DNA of 31,038 nucleotides from CAITSH01 sp945892985 (GCA_945892985.1 CAMDDU010000050.1:1-31038); one strand, 5' to 3'. Counted from the stretch's first letter, positions 7,460 through 15,897 are shown. Numbers and translations are program-made. The notes: generated from the letters alone by a model not told the origin.

Positions 7460-7716
7460 ATGCGCCTCGAAACGCCCGTCAGGCGCGAATGGCACTTACT
7501 TAGCGGAATGCTGAAGAGCTTTTGATAAATCATGACATCTTGCAAAACCGCGACCAATGTACTCCCTCCCCCTCGACGGGGGGGGGCGGGGGAGAGGGTG
7601 AATGCGTGCAAGATCGAATCTGCCGGCATTCCCCCTCTCCCTGTCCCTCTCCCGCAAGGGGAGAGGGAACGTGCTAAGTAAGCGCCATTCGCGCCAGGCG
7701 CGGGTTTCCAGGCGAT
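7460..7716. repeat. Inverted-repeat element with 44-bp arms (MITE-like)
   Basis: The arm at 7460-7504 and the arm at 7673-7716 are imperfect reverse complements; the best shared core reads GCGCGAATGGCxCTTACTTAGC. They enclose ~168 bases with no gene, including C/G-rich palindromes such as CCCTCTCCC-gcaa-GGGGAGAGGG (7645-7667). This accounts for nearly all of the gap 7429-7732 between the SDR remnant and the Mo hydroxylase operon. Confidence 0.7.
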
Positions 7717-7732
7717 GGCTGGCGCAAGGCGT

Positions 7733-9904
7733 TCAGGCGGCGGCGATTCTTTCGCGCGTGATCGGCAGTTCGCGGATGCGCACGCCGGCGATGTGGTGCA
7801 GGGCGTTGGCGATGGCCGCGGCGGTCTGGCCCATCACCGACTCGCCCGCGCCCACCGGCGGCTCGTGCGGTCGGTCGATGAGGTGCACCTCCACCAGCGG
7901 CACCTCGGGGAAGGTCAGGATGGGGTACTGCTCCCAGTCGCGGCTGGTGACGCCCCGTTCGCCAAAGCGCACCTGCTCCTTAAGCGTCCAGCTCACCGCC
8001 TGTACGATGCCGCCCTCGATCTGGTTGATGACGCCGTCCGGATTGAGTACCTGGCCCACGTCGACCGCGGCGATGACGCGCGTGACGCGCAGGTCCGGGT
8101 CGATTTCTATTTCGGCCACGACGGCCACATAGCTGTATTGGTTGCTCACCTGCGAGAAGGCCACGCCGCGACCGGTGATGCCGTCGCCGTCGCCGGGCTG
8201 CCAGCCGGCTTTTTGCGCCGCCAGTTCGATCACGGCAATAGCGCGCGGGTCGGTGAGATAACGCAGGCGAAACGCCACCGGGTCGGCGCCGGAGGCAATG
8301 GCAAGTTCGTCCATGAAGGACTCGATCGCGAAAATATTGCCATAGCCACCGAGTGAGCGCAGCGATGACACGCGTATCGGCCGCTCGGCCACCAGGTGTG
8401 ATGTGGCGTGATGATTGGGAAAGTCGTAGGGCGCCACCGCGTTCATCGCCAGGCCGCCGCCACCGCCCTTGTTGCCGACCATGAGCTGGTCGTATTGCGG
8501 CGCGCGCGGCACCGGTTGCGCCAGATGCCAGGAGGCCAGCAGCGATGATTCATGTGCATCGGGCTTGCCCGAGCCGGGGCGGTGGCGGTAGCCGTTGCCC
8601 CAGACATCGTATTGCCAGTCGGTGATATTGCCTGCGGCATCAAGATCGCCGCGCAGTTTCATCAGCATGGCCGAGCCGCTGGGCTCCCAGGCGAATTCGT
8701 CCTCGCGCATCCATTGCACCAGCACCGGCGCACCACCGGCGGCGCGCGACAGCAGCACGGCATCGAGCGCCACGTCGTCGGCGCCGTTATGGCCGAAGCA
8801 GCCGGCGCCCTGGGCGTGGTGCACGACGATGTGATCGGGCGGCACGCCCAGCACCAGCGCCAGTTCGTTGCGCAGCGGGTACACGCCCTGCGTGTGCGAC
8901 CACACCTCGATGTGACCGCGCCCGCTTTCGGCGATGCGCGCTAGCGCGCACGAAGGACCGATGGCGGCGTGGGCGAGGTAGGGCTTTTTGTATTCGGCCT
9001 CAAGCCGGCGCGTGCCGGCGCGCGTGGCCGGCGCGTCGGCGCGATCAAAGATAACCAGATCGCGCGTGGCGCGGCTCTGGAAATAATCGTAAAGGCCGGC
9101 CTCGTCGGTGGCGATGGCCTGCTCGCGCCACGTTGCCGCGGCGATGGCGGCGAGCCGCGCCTTTACCGCCTGCTCTTCGCGCGTGGCGACGACGCCGATG
9201 AAATTGCCGTCCACCAACACGGCGACCACGCCGGGCAGCGCGCGCACCGACGCGGCGTCAAAGGCTAGCAGTTGGGCGTGGTCGCTGGGCGGACGCACGA
9301 CGCGGCCGAACAGCATGCCCGGCAATGTCATGTCGTGCACAAAGCTTGGCATACCGGTGACCTTGTGCCCGATGTCCAGACGCGGCACCGGTTTGCCCAC
9401 AAGCGTGTGTTGGCTTGGATTTTTTGGCGCCACCGCGGCGCTCGCTTCGCGATCGAGCAGCGTCGTGTGCGGCAGGTCCCAGTAGGTGATCCCTGTGGCG
9501 CCCGCAGCCGAATGGAATGCACCGTCCTTGATGTGCAGCGTATCGGCAGCGCAGCCTAGCCGGGCGGCCGCAGCCTGCAGCAGCAGGTGGCGCGCCTCGG
9601 CACAGGCGTAACGCACCGCGAGGCCGCCCTCGTTGGCCGAGCGGCTGCCCGAGGTCTGGCCCTCGTCGGGCGCGCGCGCGGTGTCGCCGCTGCAAAGCGT
9701 GAGTTGCGCCAGCGCGATGTCCAGTTCCTCGGCCGCCACCTGCGCCATGATCGTGGCCACGCCCTGGCCGATCTCGACCTTGCCGCTGAGCACCGTAACG
9801 GTGCGGCTGGAGTTGTCAAAGCAAAGCCACTGGCTGAGCCGGCGGTTGGCGTTGAGGCTGCCGGGCAGTTTGCGCGGGGCCGAAGGGGAAGCTGGCGCGC
9901 TCAT
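7733..9904 (-). CDS. Molybdenum hydroxylase large subunit (isoquinoline oxidoreductase/nicotinate dehydrogenase type)
   Basis: 723 residues; the Mo-cofactor subunit of a xanthine-dehydrogenase-family enzyme that hydroxylates a (hetero)aromatic or aldehyde carbon with water. The domain order is that of the IorB/NicB branch: a Mo-pterin segment comes first (VEIGQGVATIMAQ, 43-55), the hammerhead domain follows at about 165-255 (VPRLDIGHKVTGMPSFVHDM), and the rest of the Mo-binding part comes after that. The catalytic Glu of the PVGAGE motif is Glu688, 35 residues from the end. There is no C-terminal cytochrome c domain as in Pseudomonas NicB, and no signal peptide is evident. Its ATG overlaps the stop of the 2Fe-2S subunit gene (ATGA), so translation is coupled. 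Substrate unknown; the divergent Bug gene at 10662 may supply it. Confidence 0.88.
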   Translation of the reverse strand: MSAPASPSAPRKLPGSLNANRRLSQWLCFDNSSRTVTVLSGKVEIGQGVATIMAQVAAEELDIALAQLTLCSGDTARAPDEGQTSGSRSANEGGLAVRYACAEARHLLLQAAAARLGCAADTLHIKDGAFHSAAGATGITYWDLPHTTLLDREASAAVAPKNPSQHTLVGKPVPRLDIGHKVTGMPSFVHDMTLPGMLFGRVVRPPSDHAQLLAFDAASVRALPGVVAVLVDGNFIGVVATREEQAVKARLAAIAAATWREQAIATDEAGLYDYFQSRATRDLVIFDRADAPATRAGTRRLEAEYKKPYLAHAAIGPSCALARIAESGRGHIEVWSHTQGVYPLRNELALVLGVPPDHIVVHHAQGAGCFGHNGADDVALDAVLLSRAAGGAPVLVQWMREDEFAWEPSGSAMLMKLRGDLDAAGNITDWQYDVWGNGYRHRPGSGKPDAHESSLLASWHLAQPVPRAPQYDQLMVGNKGGGGGLAMNAVAPYDFPNHHATSHLVAERPIRVSSLRSLGGYGNIFAIESFMDELAIASGADPVAFRLRYLTDPRAIAVIELAAQKAGWQPGDGDGITGRGVAFSQVSNQYSYVAVVAEIEIDPDLRVTRVIAAVDVGQVLNPDGVINQIEGGIVQAVSWTLKEQVRFGERGVTSRDWEQYPILTFPEVPLVEVHLIDRPHEPPVGAGESVMGQTAAAIANALHHIAGVRIRELPITRERIAAA

Positions 9905-10389
9905 GCCGCGCTGCCGGCAAGTTCAAGCGCCGCGCGCCGCACCGCCTTGATGATGCGCGTGTGGGTGCCGCAGCGGCACAAGTTGCCCGCCAGCGCTGCG
10001 CGGATCTGCGCGTCGCTCGGGTCGGGCGTCTCGGCCAGCAACGCGCTGGCGCTGACAATCATGCCGCTGATGCAATAGCCGCACTGCGCCGCCTGCTCGG
10101 CGATGAAGGCGCGCTGCACCAAGCCGGGCGCCGCGGGCGTTCCCAGACCCTCGATGGTGGTGATGGATTTGCCGGCCGCCGCCCATAGCGGCGTGTCGCA
10201 GGACATCACGTTGCGGCCGTCCATGAGCACCATGCAGGCGCCGCACTGGCCGAGGCCGCAACCGAATTTGCTGCCCTTGAGTTGCAAGTCGTTGCGCAAT
10301 ATGTACAACAATGGCGTGTCGTGCGCCGCCTGCACCGTGTGCTCGGTGCCGTTGACGCTGAGGCGTATTGCTTCGGGTAGGACTGGCAT
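9901..10389 (-). CDS. Molybdenum hydroxylase small subunit, two [2Fe-2S] clusters
   Basis: 162 residues, typical for the CoxS/IorA/NicA family. The N-terminal plant-type ferredoxin domain holds Cys44, Cys49, Cys52 and Cys64 (KFGCGLGQCGAC...C). The helical domain holds Cys103, Cys106, Cys138 and Cys140 (QCGYC and NLCRCGTH). Together they bind the two clusters that carry electrons from the Mo centre. It is first in a two-gene operon, overlapping the large subunit by 4 bases. No medium FAD subunit is present, consistent with the IorAB/NicAB type, which passes electrons to a cytochrome or other acceptor. No clear ribosome site precedes the ATG. Confidence 0.92.
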   Translation of the reverse strand: MPVLPEAIRLSVNGTEHTVQAAHDTPLLYILRNDLQLKGSKFGCGLGQCGACMVLMDGRNVMSCDTPLWAAAGKSITTIEGLGTPAAPGLVQRAFIAEQAAQCGYCISGMIVSASALLAETPDPSDAQIRAALAGNLCRCGTHTRIIKAVRRAALELAGSAA

Positions 10390-10500
10390 GATGGGTTCGG
10401 GTTAAGCTAGGGGCGGGACAGGTTTCAGAGCAAAGGCCTGAAACTTGCCATGATGGCGTGATAATTGCCAGATATTTACTGAATTTTTCGGCGCCTGGAT

Positions 10501-10599
10501 GTTTCGCGATGTTTCGCGATATTTCGCGAAATGTTTTTTCAAGGAATTTTGCTTCAACATGTGGTGTAAATACGTGGTGTAAATACGCGGTGCAAATAA
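10501..10599. repeat. Two short tandem repeats in the divergent control region
   Basis: A 10-base unit repeats three times at 10501-10529 (GTTTCGCGAT, GTTTCGCGAT, ATTTCGCGA). A 13-base unit repeats three times at 10561-10599 (GTGGTGTAAATAC twice, then GCGGTGCAAATAA). Both lie between the Mo hydroxylase operon and the divergently transcribed Bug gene, where regulator sites would be expected. Confidence 0.75.
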
Positions 10600-10661
10600 C
10601 GCAGCGCTGAAGTTTAAGTTTATTGCATGCAGTCTTCAATTTAAATAAAGGAAACCGTCGC

Positions 10662-11648
10662 ATGATACGCACGCATGAAATTTTCCGTCTGGCCGGCCTC
10701 GCCGCTTTGTTGCTGTGCCTTCCGTCACTGGTGCAGGCGCAGGCCCCTCCCTGGCCGAACAAGCCCATCCGCATGGTGGCGCCCTTCTCCCCCGGCGGCG
10801 CGGTCGATGTGCTGGCCCGCCCGCTGGCGCAAAAGCTCGGCGAGGCGCTGGGCCAGCCCGTGGTGGTCGAGAACCGTCCCGGCAGCAACGGCACCATAGG
10901 CTTCAATAACATCGCCAAGTCGCAGCCCGACGGTTACTCGCTGCTCGCGGGCACGATGAACAACTACGTCATCAACCTGTTCAGCAAAGACGTGCCCTAC
11001 GACCCGATGAAGGAGTTGGTGGCCATCACCGACATCGCCTACGCGTCCGGGCTGGTGGTGGTGCATCCGTCCCTGCCGGTGAACTCCATGCGCGAGTTGA
11101 TCGACTACGGCAGGAAGAATCCGGGCAAACTTTTTTACGGCACCATCGGTGTCGGCTCCAACCAGCACGTTGGCGGGGTGCTGTTGTCACAACTCACCGG
11201 GGTGGAGGTGACGCACGTCGCCTACAAGGGGGGCAGCAGTGCGCTCGTTGATGTGCTGGCGGGCCAGATTCCTATGGCCATCCTCACCGCCTCAACGGTG
11301 CTGCCGCATGTGCGCTCGGGCAAGTTGCGCGCACTTGGCGTGATGGAAGCCAGGCGCTTGCAATCGGATCCGAACATACCGACCGTGCGCGAGTCCATTC
11401 CGGGCTACAACATGCCGGACCTGTGGTTTGGTGTGATGGCCCCGGCCGGCCTGCCGCGCCCCATCGTCGATCGGCTCAATACCGAAGTGCGCAGGATCGT
11501 CAACACGCCCGAATACAAGGCGCAGATGGAGGGGCTGGGCTTCACCATCACCCCGGGCCGGTCGCCGGAGGAGTTTCTCAACGCGATCAAGGCCGACAGC
11601 GAAGTGTTCCGCAAGATCGCGACAGCGGCGAAAATCACGCCGGAGTAA
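10662..11648 (+). CDS. Bug-family (TctC) periplasmic solute receptor
   Basis: 328 residues from ATG 10662, which has AAGGA 9 bases upstream; the frame is open to an earlier ATG (10623) but the signal peptide fits the later start (cleavage after VQAQA). Family marks: PNKPIRMVAPFSPGGAVDVLAR with the ligand-contacting Asp, VVVENRPGSNGTIG, QPDGYSLL, VTHVAYKGG. Bug proteins bind carboxylates, amino acids or aromatic acids in the periplasm and feed tripartite tricarboxylate transporters. No TctAB genes are nearby. It is divergent from the Mo hydroxylase genes, suggesting shared control and a common substrate. It ends in a strong terminator. Confidence 0.93.
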   Translation: MIRTHEIFRLAGLAALLLCLPSLVQAQAPPWPNKPIRMVAPFSPGGAVDVLARPLAQKLGEALGQPVVVENRPGSNGTIGFNNIAKSQPDGYSLLAGTMNNYVINLFSKDVPYDPMKELVAITDIAYASGLVVVHPSLPVNSMRELIDYGRKNPGKLFYGTIGVGSNQHVGGVLLSQLTGVEVTHVAYKGGSSALVDVLAGQIPMAILTASTVLPHVRSGKLRALGVMEARRLQSDPNIPTVRESIPGYNMPDLWFGVMAPAGLPRPIVDRLNTEVRRIVNTPEYKAQMEGLGFTITPGRSPEEFLNAIKADSEVFRKIATAAKITPE

Positions 11649-11652
11649 ACAC

Positions 11653-11699
11653 AAATCGCCCGGAAATGCCCGCCTGACGGGCTTTTCCGGGCGATTTTT
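11653..11699 (+). terminator. Strong intrinsic terminator after the Bug gene
   Basis: A 14-base arm AAATCGCCCGGAAA (11653-11666) pairs with TTTTCCGGGCGATTT (11683-11697), with a second small stem GCCCG/CGGGC inside; a T-run ends it at 11699. The A-run on the other side means it can also stop transcription from the DoxX gene on the minus strand. Confidence 0.85.
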
Positions 11700-11722
11700 C
11701 TGCTTGCCGCGTTTTGCCCGAA

Positions 11723-12175
11723 TTACAGTTCGACGCCGAACTTGCGATCGATAGAATATTCGCCGCCGCCCTTCATCCAGATGGCCAGCGATACCAGTCC
11801 CCACAGCAGCGCATATTCATAGCCGCGCGCGAGCCAGCCAAAACCGTTGGGGATGTAGATGTTCACGATCACCAGCATCTCGATGGTGATGGCCGCGGCC
11901 CAGAAACGCGTGAGGAGTCCGGCCGCCATGCAGATACCGCCGATGAACTCCACCACCAGCAAGGTCCAGAAAATAAGCAGCGCGGGCTCCAGTCCCATCT
12001 TGGAGAACAACGGCACAAAGGTCTCTGGCCCCTTGCTCACCTTGCCCCAGCCATGCACGGCCAGGATCAGGCCGGAGGCGCAGCGCACCAAGGGCCAGGC
12101 GAGCGGTGTGATGCTGTCATACAAGGGCTGCAGTGCGGGAAACAGCAACCGGGGCGTGCGCTTTTCTTCGAACAT
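11723..12175 (-). CDS. DoxX-family membrane protein
   Basis: 150 residues from ATG 12175, preceded by GAGGAG at 8 bases; the longer open frame upstream is out-of-frame readthrough of a Bug remnant. Four hydrophobic segments and the motif LILAVHGWGKVSKG followed by EFIGGICMAAGLLTRFWA are characteristic of DoxX/DoxD-like inner-membrane proteins. Their role is generally linked to redox or oxidative-stress handling, but the biochemical activity is not settled. It is probably transcribed alone, facing the terminator at 11653-11699. Confidence 0.85.
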   Translation of the reverse strand: MFEEKRTPRLLFPALQPLYDSITPLAWPLVRCASGLILAVHGWGKVSKGPETFVPLFSKMGLEPALLIFWTLLVVEFIGGICMAAGLLTRFWAAAITIEMLVIVNIYIPNGFGWLARGYEYALLWGLVSLAIWMKGGGEYSIDRKFGVEL

Positions 12176-12258
12176 GGGGTATCTCCTCTTTGGAATTTTT
12201 AGAATACGGTTCGGCGTGGTTTGTCCATGCCCCATTTTTTGTTTCCGCAGTATAGCGG

Positions 12259-12585
12259 CTATCGCGCGGCCGCAGCCAGCACGCCGAACACCACGCCGGC
12301 CTTGACCTTGGGAAAGCCCGGTTCGGCAAAGGTCGGCATCTCCGGCGCCTGTTCCGAGCGTCCTTCGCGCATGATGGCGATGAGCCTCGCGCGGCCGTCC
12401 CTGGCCAGCGGCAGCGCCGTCACGGTGAGCGCGCAGAACACCTGTATTTCGCCGCGTATCAGGTCGGTGATGGCCGGTGCGGCACCCTTGTAGGGCCCGT
12501 CGGTCATGCGCAGCCCCAGTTCGGCATTCATGCATTCGGTCACCTGATGGTCGGATGATGTCTGGAAACGCGCTCCAGGCGGGCA
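12259..12585 (-). pseudogene. Bug/TctC receptor remnant, truncated at both ends
   Basis: About 105 codons match the middle of a Bug protein: the region around RMTDGPYKGAAPAITDLIRGE (family MxHVPYKG), then ARLIAIMREGRSEQAPEMPTFAEPG and VVFGVLA. The normal continuation (APAGTPRDIV...) is lost: after GVLAAAAR there is a TAG at 12259. Upstream of about 12585 the frame is closed and no signal peptide or N-lobe is found. It sits just upstream of DoxX on the same strand. Confidence 0.85.
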
Positions 12586-12630
12586 TCTTCAGCCTGTTTG
12601 CGAGTTAAAGTTCGAAGCGCGACGGGCGTA

Positions 12631-12657
12631 AAAAAAGGGGCGAAACGCCCCTTTTTA
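12631..12657 (-). terminator. Intrinsic terminator after the glutathione transferase gene
   Basis: AAAAAGGGGCG-aaa-CGCCCCTTTTT forms a GC-rich stem flanked by A- and T-runs. On the minus strand it ends in seven T and lies 19 bases after the stop codon of the GST gene. It should also work on the plus strand. Confidence 0.9.
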
Positions 12658-12675
12658 TTTGCGCGGGTGAGGCGA

Positions 12676-13290
12676 TCAGAGCTTCACGCCCTCGTCGGCC
12701 ATCACGCGCTGCACCGCCGGGCGTTGCGCCATGCGCTGCACCGCCGCCGTGTAGTTTTTAAGTTCGGCCACCGGCAGCTCGCGCTTGACGCCCCAGGTGT
12801 AGAACACAAAGGCGTAGGCATCGAGCACCGAATAGGTGCCGGTCAACCATTCTTTGCCGGCGTACATGCCGTCGATTTGCTTGAGGTAGTCGTGAAAGGT
12901 CTTCTTGCCCATGGCCTGGATGCCGGGGAAGGCCGACTCGTCGGCGGTATAGCGCGCCGGGCGGCCGATGTGACCGTGGGCCGGGTGCACGCTGGCGGCA
13001 AAAAAGCCGATCACCGACAGGGCCTGCGCGTCCTTGATCGGGTCGGTCGGCCACATGCCAAAGCGCTTGCCGAGGAAGGGCATGATCGCGGTGTTCTCGG
13101 TGAGCGGTGCGCCGTCATCGAGCAGCAGCGCCGGCACGCGGCCAAGCGGATGGATTTTCTTGTAATCGGCGGTCAGTTGCTCGCCCTTGGACAGGTCGAC
13201 TTTGGTTGGTGTGTACTTTTCGCCCGACTCTTCGAGCGCGATGTGGGCGGCCATGGAACAGGCGCCGGGGGCGTAGAACAGGGTCAGCAT
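12676..13290 (-). CDS. Glutathione S-transferase family protein (bacterial beta-type-like)
   Basis: 204 residues, the usual size. The N-terminal thioredoxin-like domain starts with MLTLFYAPGACSMAAHIALEE, where the YAPGACS segment holds the Cys10/Ser12-type active-site region of bacterial GSTs. RVPALLLDDGAPLTENTAI (51-69) has the cis-Pro and the glutathione gamma-Glu contact. The all-helical C-terminal domain includes WLTGTYSVLDAYAFV. It is cytoplasmic and likely conjugates or transfers glutathione in detoxification or aromatic catabolism. AAGGAG lies 8 bases before the ATG. It has its own terminator. Confidence 0.9.
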   Translation of the reverse strand: MLTLFYAPGACSMAAHIALEESGEKYTPTKVDLSKGEQLTADYKKIHPLGRVPALLLDDGAPLTENTAIMPFLGKRFGMWPTDPIKDAQALSVIGFFAASVHPAHGHIGRPARYTADESAFPGIQAMGKKTFHDYLKQIDGMYAGKEWLTGTYSVLDAYAFVFYTWGVKRELPVAELKNYTAAVQRMAQRPAVQRVMADEGVKL

Positions 13291-13500
13291 GAATTCTCTC
13301 CTTGATGTGGGCTTGCGTGTTCGTGTGATTGGTGTTCGTGTGATTGTTGCTTCCAGCGCATTCTACCGCGCAGCCATCCGGTGCCCGCAGTATTCGTGTA
13401 CGAACCCTGCGGTAAGCCAGGCGCAAACGGAAGAACAGGCCGCTTGGGCAGGCCGCCATTCTAACGCGCTGTCGGGCACCTCGCCGTGGTGTGACAAGGG

Positions 13501-13628
13501 CTTGTCATTGCGAGCGCAGCGAAGCAATCCCATCGCCATTGCGATGCGTTTCGCGCCACGACGAGATTGCTTCGTCCCCTCCGGGGATTACCTTCGGGGC
13601 ATCGCCTTCGCTCCTCGCAATGACAGGG
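13501..13628. repeat. TCATTGCGAG-type inverted-repeat element, copy 1
   Basis: The left end reads TTGTCATTGCGAGCGCAGCG and continues into AAGCAATC. The right end, read on the other strand, begins CCCTGTCATTGCGAGGAGCG. Inside is the hairpin CCCCTCCGGGGATTACCTTCGGGG. This widespread proteobacterial intergenic element fills much of the gene-free gap 13291-13661; the rest of that gap shows nothing recognisable. Confidence 0.8.
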
Positions 13629-13661
13629 GGAGAGGAGGGGGGGGTCTGGCGGACGGCGTTT

Positions 13662-14651
13662 TTACTCCGCCTTGATGCCCGCCGCCTTCACCGCCGCGGC
13701 AAAGCGCTCGAGGTCGTCGCGTATGAACTGCGCATAGTTGTCGGTGCCATTTTCCGAAATTTCCATGCCCAGATTTTGCGTGCGCTCGACGATGTCTTTT
13801 TCGCGCAAGGAACGGGCGATCACCGTCTGCAATTTGGCGATGATGTCGCGGGGCGTGCCGGCGGGGGCTTGTACGCCGATGACGGTGGCCACGTCAAAGC
13901 CGGCGAGGCCAAGCTCGTTGAAGGTGGGCACATCGGGCATGGAGGCGGAGCGGCGCGCCGTGCTGATGCCAAGCACGCGCAGCCGCCCGGAGCGGATCGC
14001 CTGCTGCACGTTCGGGATGCCGGAGAAGCCCGCTTGCACGTCGCCCGCCATGACGCCGCCCACCAGCGCCGTGCCGCCCTTGTAGGGCACATGCACCACC
14101 TCGATGCCGCTGCGTGCCGCGAAAATCGCCATGGTCAGGTGGTGTACCGAGCCGCCGCCGGCCGAGCCGTAGTTGATTGTTCCCGGTTTGGCCTTGGCCA
14201 GTGCAATGAACTCCTGCAGCGTGTTGGCCGGCACCGTGGGGTGAAGCACCAGCACAGTGGGCACCATGATCAGCGCCGTCACCGGCGCAAAATCGCGCAG
14301 GGGCTGGTAACCGAGTTTGCTGTTGAGCGCGATGTTGATGGCCAGCGCCCCCGAGTCGCCCAACATGATGGTGTGGCCGTCCGGGGCGGCCCGCGCCAGC
14401 ATCTCGGCCGCGACCACGCCGCCCGCGCCGGGCACGTTTTCCACAATGAAGGGTTTGCCGAAGGCGTCGGCGAGTTTTTGTGACAGCATGCGCGCGAGTA
14501 AATCGGGGTTGCCCCCCGGTGCCGCCGGAATGATCATGCGCACCGCCCGCGAAGGGTAGGCCGCCTGTTGCGCCTGCGCGGTCAACGCCATGCACGCTGC
14601 AAGCAGCAGCGTCGCGCCCAGTACGATTCGCACCATTGCACGGGTTTTCAT
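13662..14651 (-). CDS. Bug-family (TctC) periplasmic solute receptor
   Basis: 329 residues from ATG 14651, chosen because GAGGAGGA stands directly upstream and a clean signal peptide follows (MKTRAMV..., cleavage near LTAQA). The open frame further upstream is unlike any receptor. Family marks: SRAVRMIIPAAPGGNPDLLAR, FIVENVPGAGGVVAAE, APDGHTIM, VVHVPYKGG, and the C-terminal AAGIKAE. It follows the MetE-like gene by 85 bases on the same strand, so the pair is probably an operon in which the receptor captures a substrate for that enzyme's pathway. Ligand unknown. Confidence 0.92.
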   Translation of the reverse strand: MKTRAMVRIVLGATLLLAACMALTAQAQQAAYPSRAVRMIIPAAPGGNPDLLARMLSQKLADAFGKPFIVENVPGAGGVVAAEMLARAAPDGHTIMLGDSGALAINIALNSKLGYQPLRDFAPVTALIMVPTVLVLHPTVPANTLQEFIALAKAKPGTINYGSAGGGSVHHLTMAIFAARSGIEVVHVPYKGGTALVGGVMAGDVQAGFSGIPNVQQAIRSGRLRVLGISTARRSASMPDVPTFNELGLAGFDVATVIGVQAPAGTPRDIIAKLQTVIARSLREKDIVERTQNLGMEISENGTDNYAQFIRDDLERFAAAVKAAGIKAE

Positions 14652-14736
14652 GTCAGTCCTCCTCGGTATTGCTTGCGCCGGGTCGGGACGGGCCCCGCCC
14701 GGACGATTAATTATTGTTGTGCGCAGGGAAGGGCGC

Positions 14737-15885
14737 TCAGGCCCAAATCTGCCTCGCCGCCTCAAGCATCAGCTCGATCTTGCGCTTCTGGTCGTCCTCG
14801 GTGATCAGGTTGCCGACGATGTCCGAGCCAAAGCCGCATTGCGGGCTGAGCGCCAGCTGCTCGAGCGGCAGGTATTTGGTCGCCTCGTTCACGCGGCGCT
14901 TGAGGTCGTCTATGGATTCCATTTTCGGCACCTTGGTGCTGATCAGCCCCAGTACCACCACCTTGCCTTTTGGAATAAATCGCAAGGGTTCAAAACTGCC
15001 GGCGCGCTCGGAGTCGTATTCGAGCAAAAAGCGGTTGAAGGGCAGTTCGTTGAACATGCGCTCGGCGATATCATCGTAAGTGCCCTCGCGATGCCACATG
15101 CTCGCCTGGTTGCCGCGGCACACGTGCACACCGAAGGTCACGCCGGGAAAGCCCTTGATGATCTCGGCGTTGGCCTTGAGCGAACGTGCGAAATTAGCCT
15201 GCGGGTCTTCGCCGCGCGAACGCATGATGTCAAGCGATTGCTTGTCGACATAGGCGGTGTAGCCCGGCTCATCGATGTGCACGTAACGGCAGCCGGCCGC
15301 CACCAGGCCGGTGATGATCTTGCGCTGCAAGGCCACCAGGTCGGCCATGAAGGCGTCCTGGTCGGCGTAAATGGCCTTGGACTTCTGGTGGTCAAAGCGC
15401 TGCGCCACGCGGTCGGGGCCAACGAGGCTCACCTTCACCGGCTTGGTGGCGAGCGGTGCGACGCGCTTGTATTCTTCCACCGGCACGTTGCGCGCGAGAA
15501 ATATGCGCTCGAGCACCGGGCGGCGGTGCGACACCGGCGTGCCCTGGCCGTCAAGGTCGGGAATGTCCCAGCGCGCCATCGCCTTGGCGCCCTCTGCGCG
15601 TTTTTCGTGCAGCTTGAGTATGTCTTGTTTGGGGTTGTCGTAGCCGCCCACCGACAGGCCGAAGCTGTCCTGAAAATTGAGCCGGCTGATCTCGCCGTCG
15701 GTGATCACTTCCATGCCGGCGCCCTCTTGCATTGCCACCGCCTTGCGGATGCAGTCCATCTCGATGGCGTGGAACTCCTCCGCGCTGATCAGGCCCCCGT
15801 CCATGCGCACGCGCGCTTCTTTCCAGGCGGCCGGTCGCAACAGGCTGCCGACGTTGTCGGTGCGAATGGTGTCAAGTGTGTTCAA
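14737..15885 (-). CDS. Cobalamin-independent methionine synthase (MetE C-terminal)-like protein
   Basis: 382 residues, matching only the C-terminal catalytic half of MetE (full MetE is ~750 residues). Such stand-alone proteins form a distinct group of probable methyltransferases. The zinc-site pattern is present: GVHVCRGN (His and Cys), the acidic LLEYDSERAG, and SPQCGFGSD with the last Cys. The N-terminus MNTLDTIRTDNVGSLLRP is typical. The start is TTG at 15885, supported by GGAGG exactly 7 bases upstream and by no in-frame ATG nearby. As it lacks the folate-binding N-terminal half, it probably uses another methyl donor. It is followed by a Bug receptor gene. Confidence 0.87.
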   Translation of the reverse strand: MNTLDTIRTDNVGSLLRPAAWKEARVRMDGGLISAEEFHAIEMDCIRKAVAMQEGAGMEVITDGEISRLNFQDSFGLSVGGYDNPKQDILKLHEKRAEGAKAMARWDIPDLDGQGTPVSHRRPVLERIFLARNVPVEEYKRVAPLATKPVKVSLVGPDRVAQRFDHQKSKAIYADQDAFMADLVALQRKIITGLVAAGCRYVHIDEPGYTAYVDKQSLDIMRSRGEDPQANFARSLKANAEIIKGFPGVTFGVHVCRGNQASMWHREGTYDDIAERMFNELPFNRFLLEYDSERAGSFEPLRFIPKGKVVVLGLISTKVPKMESIDDLKRRVNEATKYLPLEQLALSPQCGFGSDIVGNLITEDDQKRKIELMLEAARQIWA

Positions 15886-15892
15886 GTAAATG

Positions 15893-15897
15893 CCTCC
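15893..15897 (-). promoter_or_regulatory. Ribosome binding site fixing a TTG start
   Basis: On the minus strand GGAGG stands 7 bases before TTG 15885, the start of the MetE-like gene. This spacing is ideal and justifies the non-ATG start. Confidence 0.75.

Noticed and set aside
10501..10599. Triple repeats considered as replication iterons
   Set aside because: No rep gene or AT-rich origin is nearby; a regulatory or slippage role is simpler.
9923..10918. A 331-codon minus-strand frame across the control region
   Set aside because: It is a shadow of the 2Fe-2S subunit gene and the Bug gene in other frames; its sequence is not protein-like and it crosses the repeats.
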